Positions 8,636-18,176 of a stretch of DNA of 64,000 nt are shown here, in pieces. A program made the position numbers and the translations under genes. Numbering within the stretch: position 1 is the first letter of the stretch; each line of letters opens with the position of its first letter. The DNA comes from Pseudarthrobacter enclensis (GTDB lineage Bacteria; Actinomycetota; Actinomycetes; Actinomycetales; Micrococcaceae): the NCBI RefSeq assembly GCF_030811655.1, contig NZ_JAUSRE010000009.1, forward strand, positions 62,001 through 126,000. The letters are read 5' to 3'. The notes under the pieces are model-generated. The model had not been told where the DNA came from. It ran no database searches and worked only from the letters and a program-made list of their open reading frames with translations.

Positions 8636-8674
8636 AAAAAAGGTCCCGGGCGGTCTCTCGACCGCCCGGGACCT
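8636..8674 (-). terminator. Terminator between SSI-like gene and subtilase
   Basis: A 14-bp perfect stem (AGGTCCCGGGCGGT) with a 6-base loop. The adjoining A-tract at 8636-8641 reads as a T-tract on the minus strand, so it best fits termination of the subtilase transcript, though it may work both ways. Confidence 0.8.
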
Positions 8675-8709
8675 CCCCCCAGACCTTTCTGATCAGATAC
8701 CCGGGCTGG

Positions 8710-11700
8710 TCAGGTGCCCGGCACAGCCTGGGCCAGATCAAGCTGTGGCGCGCCCGCCGGCGCAGGGGCAGTGCCCTGTCCCGCCTGGACGGTCACCCAG
8801 GTCCTGATGCCGTTGCTGCCAAGGCTCAGCCGGGAGAGGTAGGAGCCTTCAGCGAGTCCCGTCCAGTTCAGCGTCGCCGAGGTGGCGGTTCCGTTCGGTG
8901 CCGTGATGGGGTTCGGGTTCACCGTAAGGTTCCCCGCGTCACCGGCGAAGGTCACCGCCTGAACGGAGGCAGTGGCCGGTCCGTTGTCAGGCGTGGCGTA
9001 CAGGTTGGCCACCACGTAGTAGGTGCCGGCCTTCGGCGACTCCAGGTCCAGGAACTCACTGGCCGACGCCGTCGCCACCTGGATGGGGGTCAGGCCGCCC
9101 GAGCCGTTCGGTGCGTAGACCACCATGTCCCAGTCGACGTCGCTGGACTGCGCCTGGATGCCCAGGCGGGCAAAAGGTGGCGCCGGCGGGCACCTTCACC
9201 TGGAGCAGGGCGTTGTGCGCGTCATTCGTGGGCGCGTACCCGCCCGGGGTCTTGGTAATGGCGGTCTGGCTCAGCGGGGCCAGGCCCTCCACTCCAACGG
9301 CGATGGGGCTGTCCGAGCCGGATACCAGTTCCATGGTGCCGCTGCCGCTGCCCGTGGCCGAACTGAACGAGAAGGACGGCGCGATCTGGGCGTCAACCGG
9401 ACGGATGGCCACCGGCGACGTCACCGTCCGGGGCCCCTTCCAGGTGAGGCTTCCGGTGCTGAACTTGCCCACGGGTGCACTGACATTCCGGATGGTCACG
9501 ATCACTTCGCGGGTCTGGCCTACCTTGGCGAAGTTCAGCGCGTTGGGTTCCACGGTGACGTTGAAGCCCGGCATGTTCACCTCGGGTCGGTACATGCCCG
9601 GCACCAGTGCGGTGAGCTTGCGCTTCACCTGGACTTCGCCCACCAGACTGCCCAGGGCGATGGAGGGAAGGTTGAGGTCACGGGCAGCGATGGAGCCAGC
9701 CTGCGGAGTCCCGGTTTCCACGCCCTGGCCGTTGAGGAAGCCGAGCCAATCCTGGATGCCGGAGTCGTACACCAGGCCGGGGTCGAGGACCCGGGTGGAA
9801 TCGACGTGTCCGGCGCCGCCCTGGAACGGGTCCGTGTTGGGTGAACCGTCGGCGTTGACCAGCGGGTAGGCGGTGGTCATCATCGCGGACTTCACCATGG
9901 CGGGGGTCCACTTGGGCTGCTTGCCCAGCACCAGGGCGCCGAAGCCTGCGATGTGCGGTGCGGCCATGGAGGTGCCCGACATGAAGCCGAACTGGTCACC
10001 GTGGTTGCCGATGGTGGAAACGCCGGCCAGGACATTGACTCCCGGAGCGGAGATGTCCGGCTTCAGCAGGTCACCGCCGGAGGCAAGTGTGGGGCCCCGT
10101 GACGAGAATCCCGCAATCTGCGGCGCAGGGGCAGGCGGCAGGCCCGTCAGATCGCCCTTGACCAGGCTGACCGTCAGCGCCGGATTGGCTTCCAGCTTCG
10201 ACTTCAGCTCCAGGCTCTTGGGTGCATTGACGTGGACAGTGGGGATGACGTGGTTGTCGGCGTCCTCCGAACTGCTGGTGAGGTTCACCAGGATCATGCC
10301 CACCCCGCCCTTGTCCAGGACTTCCTGGCTTTTGGCGGTCCTGGACACCACGCCGCGGTCACAGACAACCACCTTGCCGGCCACCTTGGTGGCGTCCAGG
10401 GTTCCCGGGCCGCAGAGGTTGGGGTTTGCCGCACCCGTGGCAGCGGCGGCCGCGGCAAGGACAACCGTCTTGTCCGCCACTTCCGACTTCATGATGGACG
10501 CTCCGCGGTACAGCGATCCGTCGGAGACCTTGACCGTGCCCTGCAGGTCGCTGGGGAAGGTGGAGGCGGCCACCGTGGTCAGCCAGGGAGAGGCGTGGTT
10601 CACTGTGGAGGCCGTGGGGCCTGAGTTCCCGGCGGAGGCGGAGACAAAGATTCCGGCGGCGGCAGCGTTCAGGAAGGCCAGGGCGACCGGATCGGTGGTG
10701 CTGTTGTTGTTGCCGGAGATGGAGTAGTTCAGGACGTCGACGCCGTCCTTGATGGCTGCGTCAACTGCCTCGACGGAGGCGGAGGAGTAGCAGCCTCCGG
10801 TGTCAGGGTTGGTGTCCTCCCAGCAGACCTTGTATACGGAGACTTTGGCTGCGGGGGCAATACCCGAGCTCGTGCCGAAACTGGCGCCGTCGATCACCTG
10901 CTCAATATTGGCGTTCCCGGCCGCCGTGGTGGCCGTGTGGGTCCCGTGGCTGCCGACATCCACTGGGGAGATCTGCTCTTCCGGCGCACGGTTTTCCGGT
11001 GGCACGTACTGAAGGAAGGAATCGGCGAAGTAGCGGGCACCGATGACCTTGGAGTTGCAGAGCGAACCATCAAAGGCCGCTCCGGTCCCCTGGCCCTTTT
11101 GGCACTCCCCTTCGAAGGTGGTGCCATCGGCCTTGAGCATGGCGATCTTCCCGTCGCCGGTGCGGTATGGGACACCAACCAGCGCGGCCCCCTGCAGCGG
11201 CTTCAGCGCTTCGCCCTGCAGGAAGGGGTTGTCCGGCGCGTAGCCGGAATCGATGACGCCCACCACCACCCCCTTGCCGGCGTTGGCTTCGCCGCCGAGC
11301 TGCGTGGCCCAGACGCCGTCAGGGCCGGTGAGCTTGAGGAAGTCGGTGGTGGTGTAGTCAGGCTTGTTTTCGACGTCGGGCGCCACCACCAGGACCCTGC
11401 TGTCCTTGGACAGCGCGACGGCCTGCGTTGCGGTCAGCTCAGCGGTAAAACCATTGAGCGCTGCGGTGTACTGCTTGGCGGGGGTGACCCCCTGGGCTGC
11501 TGCCACGTCCCGTTGCTGGTTGCGCAGGTGGGCGTCATATGCCTTGAAGTTGGGGCTGGCGGCGTCCAGCTTCCTGCCCTGTTGGGGCTTGGTTGCCCCC
11601 AGGCCTGCGGCTCCCCCTTCGTAGGCAGCGGCGGCCGGACCGGCGAGTACCACGATGTACCGGCCGTCCTTGAACTGGCTGTCGCTTGTGGCGGAGGAAG

Positions 11701-11842
11701 CGTTCCCTGCCCCTTGGCCATCCGGTGCGGCGGATGCTGGTCCTGCGGCCAGCGAGCTGAGAATAAGGGGCAACCCGACGGCCAGGGCCGCCGCCTTCCG
11801 GAGTCCCCCAGCCCGCAAGGGGCTCTTTCCAGTTGATTTCAC
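8710..11842 (-). pseudogene. Secreted S8 subtilase with a 3' frameshift
   Basis: A large exported serine protease. From GTG 11842 (AAAGGG 7 bases upstream; an ATG at 11860 is the alternative) there is a signal peptide ending near ASA-AP, an I9 propeptide (DGRYIVVLAG onward), and a peptidase S8 core with Asp in GVIDSGYA (about residue 200), His in GSHGTHTA and Ser in SGTSMAAPHIAG. A PA insertion (LCGPGTLDATKVAGKVVVCDRG) and Fn3-like C-terminal domains follow. At 9172-9175 the coding strand has TTTT where TTT would continue into ARLGIQAQSSDVDWDM, so the frame is lost and translation ends at 9056. The last 150 or so residues continue in the other frame to 8710. The catalytic triad is intact, so a shortened active protease is possible. 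It faces the SSI-domain genes. Confidence 0.85.
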
Positions 11843-11904
11843 GTGCAACCCTTTCACCATGTGCCGCCCGGCCTTGGCGGGCGCCCGAACGACTGGAACC
11901 GCAG

Positions 11905-11931
11905 AGAGGATTACAAATCTTGTAATCCTCT
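11905..11931. promoter_or_regulatory. Inverted repeat upstream of subtilase
   Basis: A perfect 11-bp inverted repeat (AGAGGATTACA, 5-base spacer, complement) lies about 65-90 bases upstream of the subtilase start and is AT-rich against its surroundings. This suggests a regulator-binding site. No adjacent regulator gene was found. The rest of the 12-kb-side gap (11932-12039) shows no other clear element. Confidence 0.5.
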
Positions 11932-12039
11932 GAGACCAGACTGTTCACAGAGTACAGACTGAGAGCGTGATATGACATAGGGCACATTCTCGGATTTTCT
12001 GCTTGTCATATGTGCCCGGCGGCTCGCGGCGGAACACGG

Positions 12040-12065
12040 AAAAGGGCGCCCCGAAGGGCGCCCTT
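12040..12065 (-). terminator. Terminator of the small membrane protein gene
   Basis: A 10-bp stem (AAGGGCGCCC) closed by a cTTCGg tetraloop on the minus strand and followed there by TTTTCC. It lies 29 bases after the stop of the gene at 12094-12279. Confidence 0.8.
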
Positions 12066-12093
12066 CTCACGGGTGGGGAATCAAGGCAGTGCG

Positions 12094-12279
12094 CTAGTGG
12101 CGCGGAGTACGCACCACGTCGCTGATCCACTGCCGGGTTTTTTCGTCGACAGGGCCTGCCACCCGCGTTTCGCGGGCCAGCCGGTCCGCCTTCACCTTCT
12201 GGAACACCATCCTGCCCAGGCCGGCAAAAACCGCCGCGGCAACCATGGGCAACAGCACGGACTTCGATTTCTCAGCCAT
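12094..12279 (-). CDS. Small hypothetical protein with one hydrophobic segment (61 aa)
   Basis: Function not recognised. The segment SVLLPMVAAAVFAGLGRMVF (residues 7-26) may be a membrane anchor. A basic then mixed-charge C-terminal tail (QKVKADRLARETR) would face the cytoplasm. ATG 12279 is used. It is monocistronic, divergent from purS and followed by a good terminator, which supports it as a real gene. Confidence 0.6.
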   Translation of the reverse strand: MAEKSKSVLLPMVAAAVFAGLGRMVFQKVKADRLARETRVAGPVDEKTRQWISDVVRTPRH

Positions 12280-12525
12280 TCAGCAATAGTAGTGAAGGGC
12301 TTACGGCAACTCCAGAACCCCACCTGCGTGCTGCCCCTGGCCCGGTCGCTGCCAGGGTTCCGCTCGCTGGATCTGCCGGATGCAAGGGGGGTTCGCCGGG
12401 GCCGGTAGAATAATAGGGCAAGCTCGCGGAGCGCCCGTCCACCATGTCCCCCGACACCCCGGTACGGCGTGAGACGGCACCACTCCGCTGCGCCCTTACC
12501 CAAGCTCACGCACAGGAGTTACCGG

Positions 12526-12777
12526 ATGCCCCGGATCGTTGTTGACGTCATGCCCAAGCCCGAGATTCTGGACCCGCAGGGGAAGGCAATCGTTGGCGCT
12601 CTCCCCCGGCTGGGCTTCACCAGCTTCAGCTCTGTCCGCCAGGGCAAGCGTTTCGAACTGACGGTCGACGGCGAGGTGACGGAGGAAATCCTGGCCCAGG
12701 CCCGTGACGCAGCCGAGACCCTCCTGTCCAACCCGGTCATCGAGGACGTCATCAATGTCGAGGTTGTCGAGGCCTGA
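12526..12777 (+). CDS. purS: Phosphoribosylformylglycinamidine synthase subunit PurS
   Basis: Small structural subunit of the three-part FGAM synthase, step 4 of de novo purine synthesis. The 83-residue length and the pattern [20 protein letters not shown] with the conserved G-F segment ([16 protein letters not shown]) are typical. ATG 12526 is preceded by CAGGAG; longer in-frame extensions have no ribosome site. purQ begins 2 bases after its stop. A TAGAAT/ATAAT-like element near 12405-12413 may belong to its promoter. Confidence 0.95.
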   Translation: MPRIVVDVMPKPEILDPQGKAIVGALPRLGFTSFSSVRQGKRFELTVDGEVTEEILAQARDAAETLLSNPVIEDVINVEVVEA

Positions 12778-12778
12778 G

Positions 12779-13552
12779 ATGACTGAACTTCCCCTGATCG
12801 GCGAGGCTGTCGCTGTTGCGGCGGAGCCGCGCCTGGCCGGCGCCCGGATCGGCGTCGTCACCTTCCCCGGCACCCTGGACGACCGGGACGCTGCCCGCGC
12901 CGTGCGCCTGGCCGGTGCCACCGCCGTCGAACTCTGGCACGGCGACGCCGAACTCGGCGACGTCGACGCCGTCATCATTCCCGGCGGATTCTCCTACGGT
13001 GACTACCTGCGCGCCGGCGCCATCGCCCGGTTCGCCCCGCTGATGTCCAAAATCATCGACGCGGCGAACTCCGATGCCAAGCTGCCCGTCCTGGGCATCT
13101 GCAACGGCTTCCAGATCCTCACGGAATCGCACCTGCTGCCCGGTTCGATGATCAAGAACGACCACCTCAAGTTCCTCTGCCGCGACCAGGTGCTGCGGGT
13201 CGAAAACACCAACACGGCGTGGACGCTGGACTACCAGGCCGGTCAGGAAATCACCATCCCGCTCAAGAACCAGGACGGCCAGTACATCGCTGACGAAAAG
13301 ACCCTGGACGCCCTTGAGGCCGAGGGCCGCGTCGTGTTCCGCTACGTGGGCTTCAACCCGAACGGCTCGCGCCGCGACATCGCCGGCATCTCCAACGCCG
13401 CCGGCAACGTGGTGGGCCTCATGCCGCACCCCGAGCACGCCGTGGAGCCGGGCTTCGGCCCCGAATCCCTCGACGGGATCGGCGGTTCCGACACGGACGG
13501 CCTGGGCTTCTTCACCTCCGTATTGAACAAGATTGTGGGAGGCGACAAGTGA
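12779..13552 (+). CDS. purQ: Phosphoribosylformylglycinamidine synthase subunit PurQ
   Basis: Glutamine amidotransferase subunit that supplies ammonia to PurL. Class I glutaminase features are present: the nucleophile elbow GICNGFQ (Cys near residue 106) and the His/Glu pair in [10 protein letters not shown]. At 257 residues it is somewhat longer than the roughly 225-residue bacterial norm because of an N-terminal extension of about 20 residues. ATG 12779 overlaps no gene and sits 1 base after the purS stop. Its stop overlaps the purL start (GTGA), so translation of the unit is coupled. Confidence 0.95.
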   Translation: MTELPLIGEAVAVAAEPRLAGARIGVVTFPGTLDDRDAARAVRLAGATAVELWHGDAELGDVDAVIIPGGFSYGDYLRAGAIARFAPLMSKIIDAANSDAKLPVLGICNGFQILTESHLLPGSMIKNDHLKFLCRDQVLRVENTNTAWTLDYQAGQEITIPLKNQDGQYIADEKTLDALEAEGRVVFRYVGFNPNGSRRDIAGISNAAGNVVGLMPHPEHAVEPGFGPESLDGIGGSDTDGLGFFTSVLNKIVGGDK

Positions 13553-15858
13553 CCACCGAAACCAGCAAGAAGTTCAACATCGACACCGTCGAGAACGCCT
13601 CGAAGACCCCGGACACGGAGCTGCCCTGGGCCGAGCTGGGCCTGAAGCAGAACGAGTTCGACGAGATCGTCAAGGTCCTGGGCCGCCGTCCCACCGGCGC
13701 CGAGCTGGCCATGTACTCCGTCATGTGGAGCGAGCACTGCTCCTACAAGTCCTCCAAGAACCACCTGCGCCAGTTCGGCCAGAAGGTCACCGAGGAAATG
13801 AAGAAGGACATGCTGGTGGGCATCGGCGAAAACGCCGGCGTGACCAACCTGGGGGACGGCTGGGCCGTTACCTTCAAGATCGAATCGCACAACTCGCCGT
13901 CGTTCGTTGAGCCCTACCAGGGTGCCGCGACCGGCATCGGCGGCATTGTCCGCGACATCATCTCCATGGGCGCCCGCCCCGTTGCCGTCATGGATCCGCT
14001 GCGTTTCGGCGCCATCGACCACCCGGACACCGCCCGCGTCATGCACGGCGCTGTGGCCGGCATCGGCGGCTACGGCAACTCCCTGGGCCTGCCGAACATC
14101 GGCGGCGAGATGGTGTTCGACTCCGTTTACCAGGGCAACCCACTGGTCAACGCCCTGGCAGTGGGCGTCATGCGCCACGAGGACATCCGGCTGGCCAACG
14201 CCTCCGGCAAGGGCAACAAGGTGGTCCTGTTCGGTGCGCGCACCGGCGGCGACGGCATCGGCGGCGCCTCCGTCCTGGCCTCCGAGTCCTTCGACGACAG
14301 CAAGCCCTCCAAGCGCCCCGCCGTGCAGGTGGGCGACCCGTTCGCCGAGAAGGTCCTGATCGAGTGCTGCCTGGAGCTCTTCAAGGGTTCGCTGGTGGAA
14401 GGCATCCAGGACCTGGGCGCAGCGGGCATTTCCTGCGCCACGTCCGAGCTGGCCTCCAACGGCGACGGCGGCATGCAGGTTGAGCTGACCTCGGTCCTGC
14501 TGCGCGACCCCACGCTGACCCCGGGCGAAATCCTGATGTCCGAGTCGCAGGAACGCATGATGGCCGTTGTCACGCCGGAGAACGTGGAAGCGTTCGAGGC
14601 CGTCATGGACAAGTGGGCCGTGGAGTACTCCTGGCTGGGCGAGGTGACCGATACCGGACGCCTCATCATCACCTGGGAAGGCGACGTGATTGTCGACGTC
14701 GATCCCCGCACCGTTGCGCACGACGGCCCGGTCTACGACCGCCCGTACGCCCGCCCCGAGTGGCAGGACGCCGTCCAGGCCGATACCTTCACCGGCTCGG
14801 TGCAGGACGCCGGCCGCCCGGCCGCTCCGGCCGAGCTGGCCAAGGCCGTCACCGAACTCGTGGCGTCACCGAACATGTGCTCCAAGTCCTGGATCACCAA
14901 CCAGTACGACCGGTACGTGGGCGGCAACACCGCCATGGCGTTCCCGGACGATGCCGGCGTGGTCCGTGTGGATGAGGAAACCGGCCTGGGCGTCGCCCTG
15001 GCCACCGATGCCAACGGCCGCTACACCTACCTCGATCCGTACCACGGCGCACAGCTGGCGCTGGCCGAGGCCTACCGGAACGTTGCCACCGCGGGCGCCA
15101 TCCCCATGGCCGTCAGCGACTGCCTGAACTTCGGCTCCCCCGAGGACCCGGACGTCATGTGGCAGCTGGCCGAGGCCATCCGCGGCCTGTCCGACGCCTG
15201 CATGGTGCTGGGCATCCCGGTCACCGGCGGCAACGTCTCGCTGTACAACCAGACGGGCACCACCCCCATCCACCCCTCCCCCGTGGTGGCGGTGCTGGGC
15301 AAGCTCGACGACGTCGCGCGGCGCACGCCGTCAGGCTGGCGTGAGGACGGGCAGGCTATCTACCTGCTGGGCACCACGGGTGCCGAGCTGGACGGTTCCG
15401 AGTGGGCCAACATGCGCGGTCACCTGGGCGGCCAGCCACCCAAGGTGGACCTTGAGGCCGAGCGCGCCCTGGGTGAGATCCTGATCAACGCTTCGCGTGA
15501 TGGCATGATCGACTCCGCTCACGACCTGTCAGAAGGTGGCCTCGCCGCTGCCCTGGTGGAGTCCTCGCTGCGCTACGGCGTCGGTGCCCGGATCGCCCTC
15601 CAGGATGTCATGGACCGGGACGGAGTGGACCTGTTCACGGCGCTCTTCTCCGAGTCGCAGGGCCGTGCCGTGGTGGGCGTCCCCCGCTCGGAGGAAGTCC
15701 GCTTCACGGACATGTGTACCGCCCGCGGCTTCGCCCACACCCGCATCGGCGTTGTGGACGCGGCAAGCGGCAAGCTGGAGATCAACGGCGTGGACGCCCT
15801 GTCCCTCGATGCCCTCCGCGAAGCCCATGAAGGGACGCTGCCGAAGTACTTCGGCTGA
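13549..15858 (+). CDS. purL: Phosphoribosylformylglycinamidine synthase subunit PurL
   Basis: ATP-dependent synthetase subunit (small, archaeal/Bacillus-type PurL) that converts FGAR and ammonia to FGAM. The 769 residues contain two AIRS-type halves. Visible signatures are [12 protein letters not shown] near residue 63, the glycine-rich [39 protein letters not shown] and the second-half [10 protein letters not shown] and [15 protein letters not shown] 13549 overlaps the purQ stop by 4 bases. A strong hairpin with a T-run follows within 30 bases. Confidence 0.96.
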   Translation: MTTETSKKFNIDTVENASKTPDTELPWAELGLKQNEFDEIVKVLGRRPTGAELAMYSVMWSEHCSYKSSKNHLRQFGQKVTEEMKKDMLVGIGENAGVTNLGDGWAVTFKIESHNSPSFVEPYQGAATGIGGIVRDIISMGARPVAVMDPLRFGAIDHPDTARVMHGAVAGIGGYGNSLGLPNIGGEMVFDSVYQGNPLVNALAVGVMRHEDIRLANASGKGNKVVLFGARTGGDGIGGASVLASESFDDSKPSKRPAVQVGDPFAEKVLIECCLELFKGSLVEGIQDLGAAGISCATSELASNGDGGMQVELTSVLLRDPTLTPGEILMSESQERMMAVVTPENVEAFEAVMDKWAVEYSWLGEVTDTGRLIITWEGDVIVDVDPRTVAHDGPVYDRPYARPEWQDAVQADTFTGSVQDAGRPAAPAELAKAVTELVASPNMCSKSWITNQYDRYVGGNTAMAFPDDAGVVRVDEETGLGVALATDANGRYTYLDPYHGAQLALAEAYRNVATAGAIPMAVSDCLNFGSPEDPDVMWQLAEAIRGLSDACMVLGIPVTGGNVSLYNQTGTTPIHPSPVVAVLGKLDDVARRTPSGWREDGQAIYLLGTTGAELDGSEWANMRGHLGGQPPKVDLEAERALGEILINASRDGMIDSAHDLSEGGLAAALVESSLRYGVGARIALQDVMDRDGVDLFTALFSESQGRAVVGVPRSEEVRFTDMCTARGFAHTRIGVVDAASGKLEINGVDALSLDALREAHEGTLPKYFG

Positions 15859-15884
15859 TCCTCCCCACCGCCACCCCAACCATT

Positions 15885-15943
15885 GATTGCTCCGTACTTG
15901 TCGTTTTGAACACTCAGAACGACAAGTACGGAGCAATCGTTTT
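15885..15943 (+). repeat. Left palindromic element; also purL terminator
   Basis: A 21-bp perfect inverted repeat (15885-15905 with 15918-15938) with a 12-base loop is followed by GTTTTT, so it can terminate purL. The arm reads GATTGCTCCGTACTTGTCGTT. Its sequence is closely related to the hairpin at 16945-16990 on the other side of the nuclease gene, with compensating changes in both arms. Confidence 0.8.
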
Positions 15944-16884
15944 TAAGAACCCCTGCGCCAGCCTGCCTGTGCCAACGCGACCAGCACTTTGGCTGCGGCC
16001 GGCTTCGCATCGTTCACCATGTGCCGCCTGGAAATCCTGACCTCCGTCCACCCCACGGCGGCGTACCGTTCAGAGCGCGTTATGTCCCTGGCGATCTGGC
16101 TTGCGTCGCCATGGTGTTCGCCCTCGTACTCGATCCCGATCTTGTATTTGCGGTAGGACAAGTCCGGCTCGTGATGCCTGGTGCCGTCATCAGTGATGAT
16201 CGGGACGTTCAGCTCCGGCTCAGGCAGCCCCGCACGGACAATGGCGAGCCGGAGCATCGTCTCCTGCGGTGAATCCGCGCCGACCCTGATAAGTTTCAAA
16301 GCCTCTTTCGCCTTCCGCAGCCCCCGCTTCCCCTTGTGCCGGTCAACAATCCGCTGGAGATCCGCTATAGAGCACAGCGGCATGTCCCGGCCCTCGAACT
16401 CCGGTCTGGGAACGCGCACGCAGCTATCCCCCATGGCCACGACTTCATCCACGGACAACAGCTCCGCCATGTCGAGCCACGTCCGCTCCGGCGTTGTCAC
16501 CGGAAACCCGAAAATCCCGGTGATTTCCTCCCGATACAGCTTCATGCGGTGCACAAATACGTGGGGCCTGTCCAGGTGTGCTGCTCCCTCGGGACGGATG
16601 AGGTGATACACGTCAAGGGACTCGTCCTGGCGCCGTTGCGGCAGCGCATAGAGCTCCGCGGCCGTTACATGCGAGGCCGCGCAAAGCTGATTTACCTCAA
16701 TAAATGGCCGGACTCGCGTGACCAACGGAAGCTCCGTCATCGTGCCTTCCATCCTGATCCCCCTGCCACGGTGTATCAGTGAACGGTGGCGCCAGCGGCG
16801 TGGCGAGACTCCGGCATCCGAAGCATCATCAAGGGTAAACGGGCGTCCCCGGAGTTCCTCCGGCAGCGGGTGTGGAGTCCTCAT
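15943..16884 (-). CDS. DUF559-type endonuclease-domain protein
   Basis: A 313-residue protein. The N-terminal third resembles the winged-helix AbiEi-like domain often attached to DUF559 (FTLDDASDAGVSPRRWRHRSLI, then LPLVTRVRPF). The C-terminal part is a Vsr-like PD-(D/E)xK nuclease fold: EPELNVPIITDDG, HEPDLSYRKYKIGIEYEGEHH and WTEVRISRRHM. The Asp in EPDL and the Glu in IEYEGEH fit the metal site (inference). ATG 16884 is chosen because the extension to 16932 lacks a ribosome site. Related palindromes flank the gene on both sides, and it stands apart from its neighbours. Confidence 0.75.
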   Translation of the reverse strand: MRTPHPLPEELRGRPFTLDDASDAGVSPRRWRHRSLIHRGRGIRMEGTMTELPLVTRVRPFIEVNQLCAASHVTAAELYALPQRRQDESLDVYHLIRPEGAAHLDRPHVFVHRMKLYREEITGIFGFPVTTPERTWLDMAELLSVDEVVAMGDSCVRVPRPEFEGRDMPLCSIADLQRIVDRHKGKRGLRKAKEALKLIRVGADSPQETMLRLAIVRAGLPEPELNVPIITDDGTRHHEPDLSYRKYKIGIEYEGEHHGDASQIARDITRSERYAAVGWTEVRISRRHMVNDAKPAAAKVLVALAQAGWRRGS

Positions 16885-16944
16885 CGATTCATCAGAGCAG
16901 AATCCCAGAGACCGTGCAGAAGTTATCCACACCCTTCATCGACT

Positions 16945-16990
16945 GCTGAGTATTTGTCGTTTTGTAGCGTCAAAACGACAAATACTCAGC
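16945..16990. repeat. Right palindromic element beside the DUF559 gene
   Basis: A 19-bp perfect inverted repeat (16945-16963 with 16972-16990) with an 8-base loop. The arm GCTGAGTATTTGTCGTTTT matches the left element's arm except at covarying positions, and both right arms end in AGCAATCG. No T-run follows on either strand, so it is not a typical terminator. Confidence 0.75.
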
Positions 16991-17003
16991 AATCGATGCA
17001 TGG

Positions 17004-17297
17004 CTAGTCCTCGCTGTGCAGCTCCCGCTGGCGGACGCTGAGCAGCTCAATCTCCGGCCGGCCTGCAATGAAGCGTTCGACGGCGGCGAGCACCTCCACG
17101 AGGTGCGCCCGGTCGGCTGCCACCAGCCCTGCGCCGAGCTGTGTACGCCGGTACTGGCTGTGGTCCCCCACCTCGGCGACCGACACCTCGAAGCGGCGTT
17201 TGAGTTCAGCCAGGAGCGGCCGGACCACGGAGCGTTTCTCCTTCAGGCTGTGTACATCGCCGAGGAGGATGTCGAACTCGATCCAGCCGATCCACAT
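17004..17297 (-). CDS. DUF503 family protein (YlxP-like)
   Basis: A 97-residue member of a family of unknown function that often sits near ribosome-maturation genes. The hallmark HSLKEKRSVVRPLLAELKRRFEVSVAEVG lies at about residues 14-42. ATG 17297 is preferred over an upstream in-frame start at 17330 because AAGGAAGG lies upstream at proper spacing. It is the last gene of a tight minus-strand cluster that starts at 18582. Confidence 0.85.
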   Translation of the reverse strand: MWIGWIEFDILLGDVHSLKEKRSVVRPLLAELKRRFEVSVAEVGDHSQYRRTQLGAGLVAADRAHLVEVLAAVERFIAGRPEIELLSVRQRELHSED

Positions 17298-17310
17298 GGC
17301 CGGGCCTTCC

Positions 17311-17631
17311 TTAGTCGATGGTGAGCTCACCCATCAGGTCCCAGCCTTCACCCTCGAGCTGGCGGCTGACGATCCTGGGGGTCTCGGCGAGGGCCTGCGG
17401 CATGTCCTCCATAGCCTTTTTGAAGTGCGCGCTGTTCACGTGGTCGCCGGCGGCGTCATCCTTGAAGGCCTCCACCAGGACGTACTCGTTGGGGTCGTCA
17501 AGGCTCCGGGACCAGTCGAACCACAGATTGCCCGGTTCCTGCCGCGTGGCTTCGGTGAAATCTGCCACCAGGGCGGGCCAGCGGTCGGACCAATCGGGCT
17601 TGACCTTGAACTTGACGACGATAAAGATCAT
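17311..17631 (-). CDS. Antibiotic-biosynthesis-monooxygenase-fold protein
   Basis: A 106-residue ABM-domain protein. The pattern IVVKFKVKPDWSDRW at the N-terminus and EPGNLWFDWSRSLDDPNEYVLVEAFKDDAAGDHVNSAHF in the middle (aromatic W/F pair, then the conserved His near residue 66) is typical of small cofactor-free quinol monooxygenases. The substrate is unknown. ATG 17631 overlaps the stop of the DUF1990 gene (ATGA), so the two are probably coupled. Confidence 0.8.
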   Translation of the reverse strand: MIFIVVKFKVKPDWSDRWPALVADFTEATRQEPGNLWFDWSRSLDDPNEYVLVEAFKDDAAGDHVNSAHFKKAMEDMPQALAETPRIVSRQLEGEGWDLMGELTID

Positions 17632-18176
17632 GGGGTTTTTCCTTCCGCGGCGAGACTGCGTGCCCCTTCAATGTACCGGGAAGTAACGTACCGTTGCGTC
17701 GCCCGGGTCACCAGGCCTCCGGCGGCGTAGAACCAGTTGGCGGGCCGGCTGAAGGCGCGGATCCTCAGCCACACCTCTCCCTGGCTGTCGATCTCCACTT
17801 CGAAGGATTCCTCCCCGCGGGCAGGGTGGCCCGGCAGCGTGCCGTACCCAAACCCTGCGGATTGGGGGACACCGTCGGCGGAGGGTTCGTGGACCCAGAC
17901 CACCTGGCAGGGGGCGGGCAGGCGGAAGGGTCCGACGCCGAATCCGCTCACCACGCGTGCCCCGCGCGCTGCCCGGGGTGAGTCGGCCTGGACCTGCAGC
18001 CCGGCCCGCCGCTGCAGCTCCCAGCCCAGGATGCCTTCCGCAACGCGGCGGTATACGTCCAGGCCGCTTCCCAGCCGGGTTTCCTCCAGGACACGGCCAT
18101 ATCCTTCCGGGGCTGTGCCCTGTTCGGTGCTTCCCACTCCCGGATAGTCGAGCTTGGCTGATCCCTTGTCAGTCAT
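17628..18176 (-). CDS. DUF1990 family protein
   Basis: A 182-residue member of DUF1990, an uncharacterised START-like family. Visible landmarks are YPGVGSTE near the N-terminus, GFGVGPFRLPAPCQVVWV at about residues 78-95, the glycine-rich AGFGYGTLPGHPARGEESFEV and the C-terminal WFYAAGGLVTRATQRYVTSRYI. Start overlaps with the preceding MmcQ gene (8 bases) and with the following gene (4 bases) place it in one transcript. Confidence 0.85.
   Translation of the reverse strand: MTDKGSAKLDYPGVGSTEQGTAPEGYGRVLEETRLGSGLDVYRRVAEGILGWELQRRAGLQVQADSPRAARGARVVSGFGVGPFRLPAPCQVVWVHEPSADGVPQSAGFGYGTLPGHPARGEESFEVEIDSQGEVWLRIRAFSRPANWFYAAGGLVTRATQRYVTSRYIEGARSLAAEGKTP

Noticed and set aside
15885..16990. 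CRISPR or a composite transposon around the DUF559 gene
   Set aside because: There are only two hairpins, no regular repeat-spacer pattern, no transposase and no recognisable target duplication.
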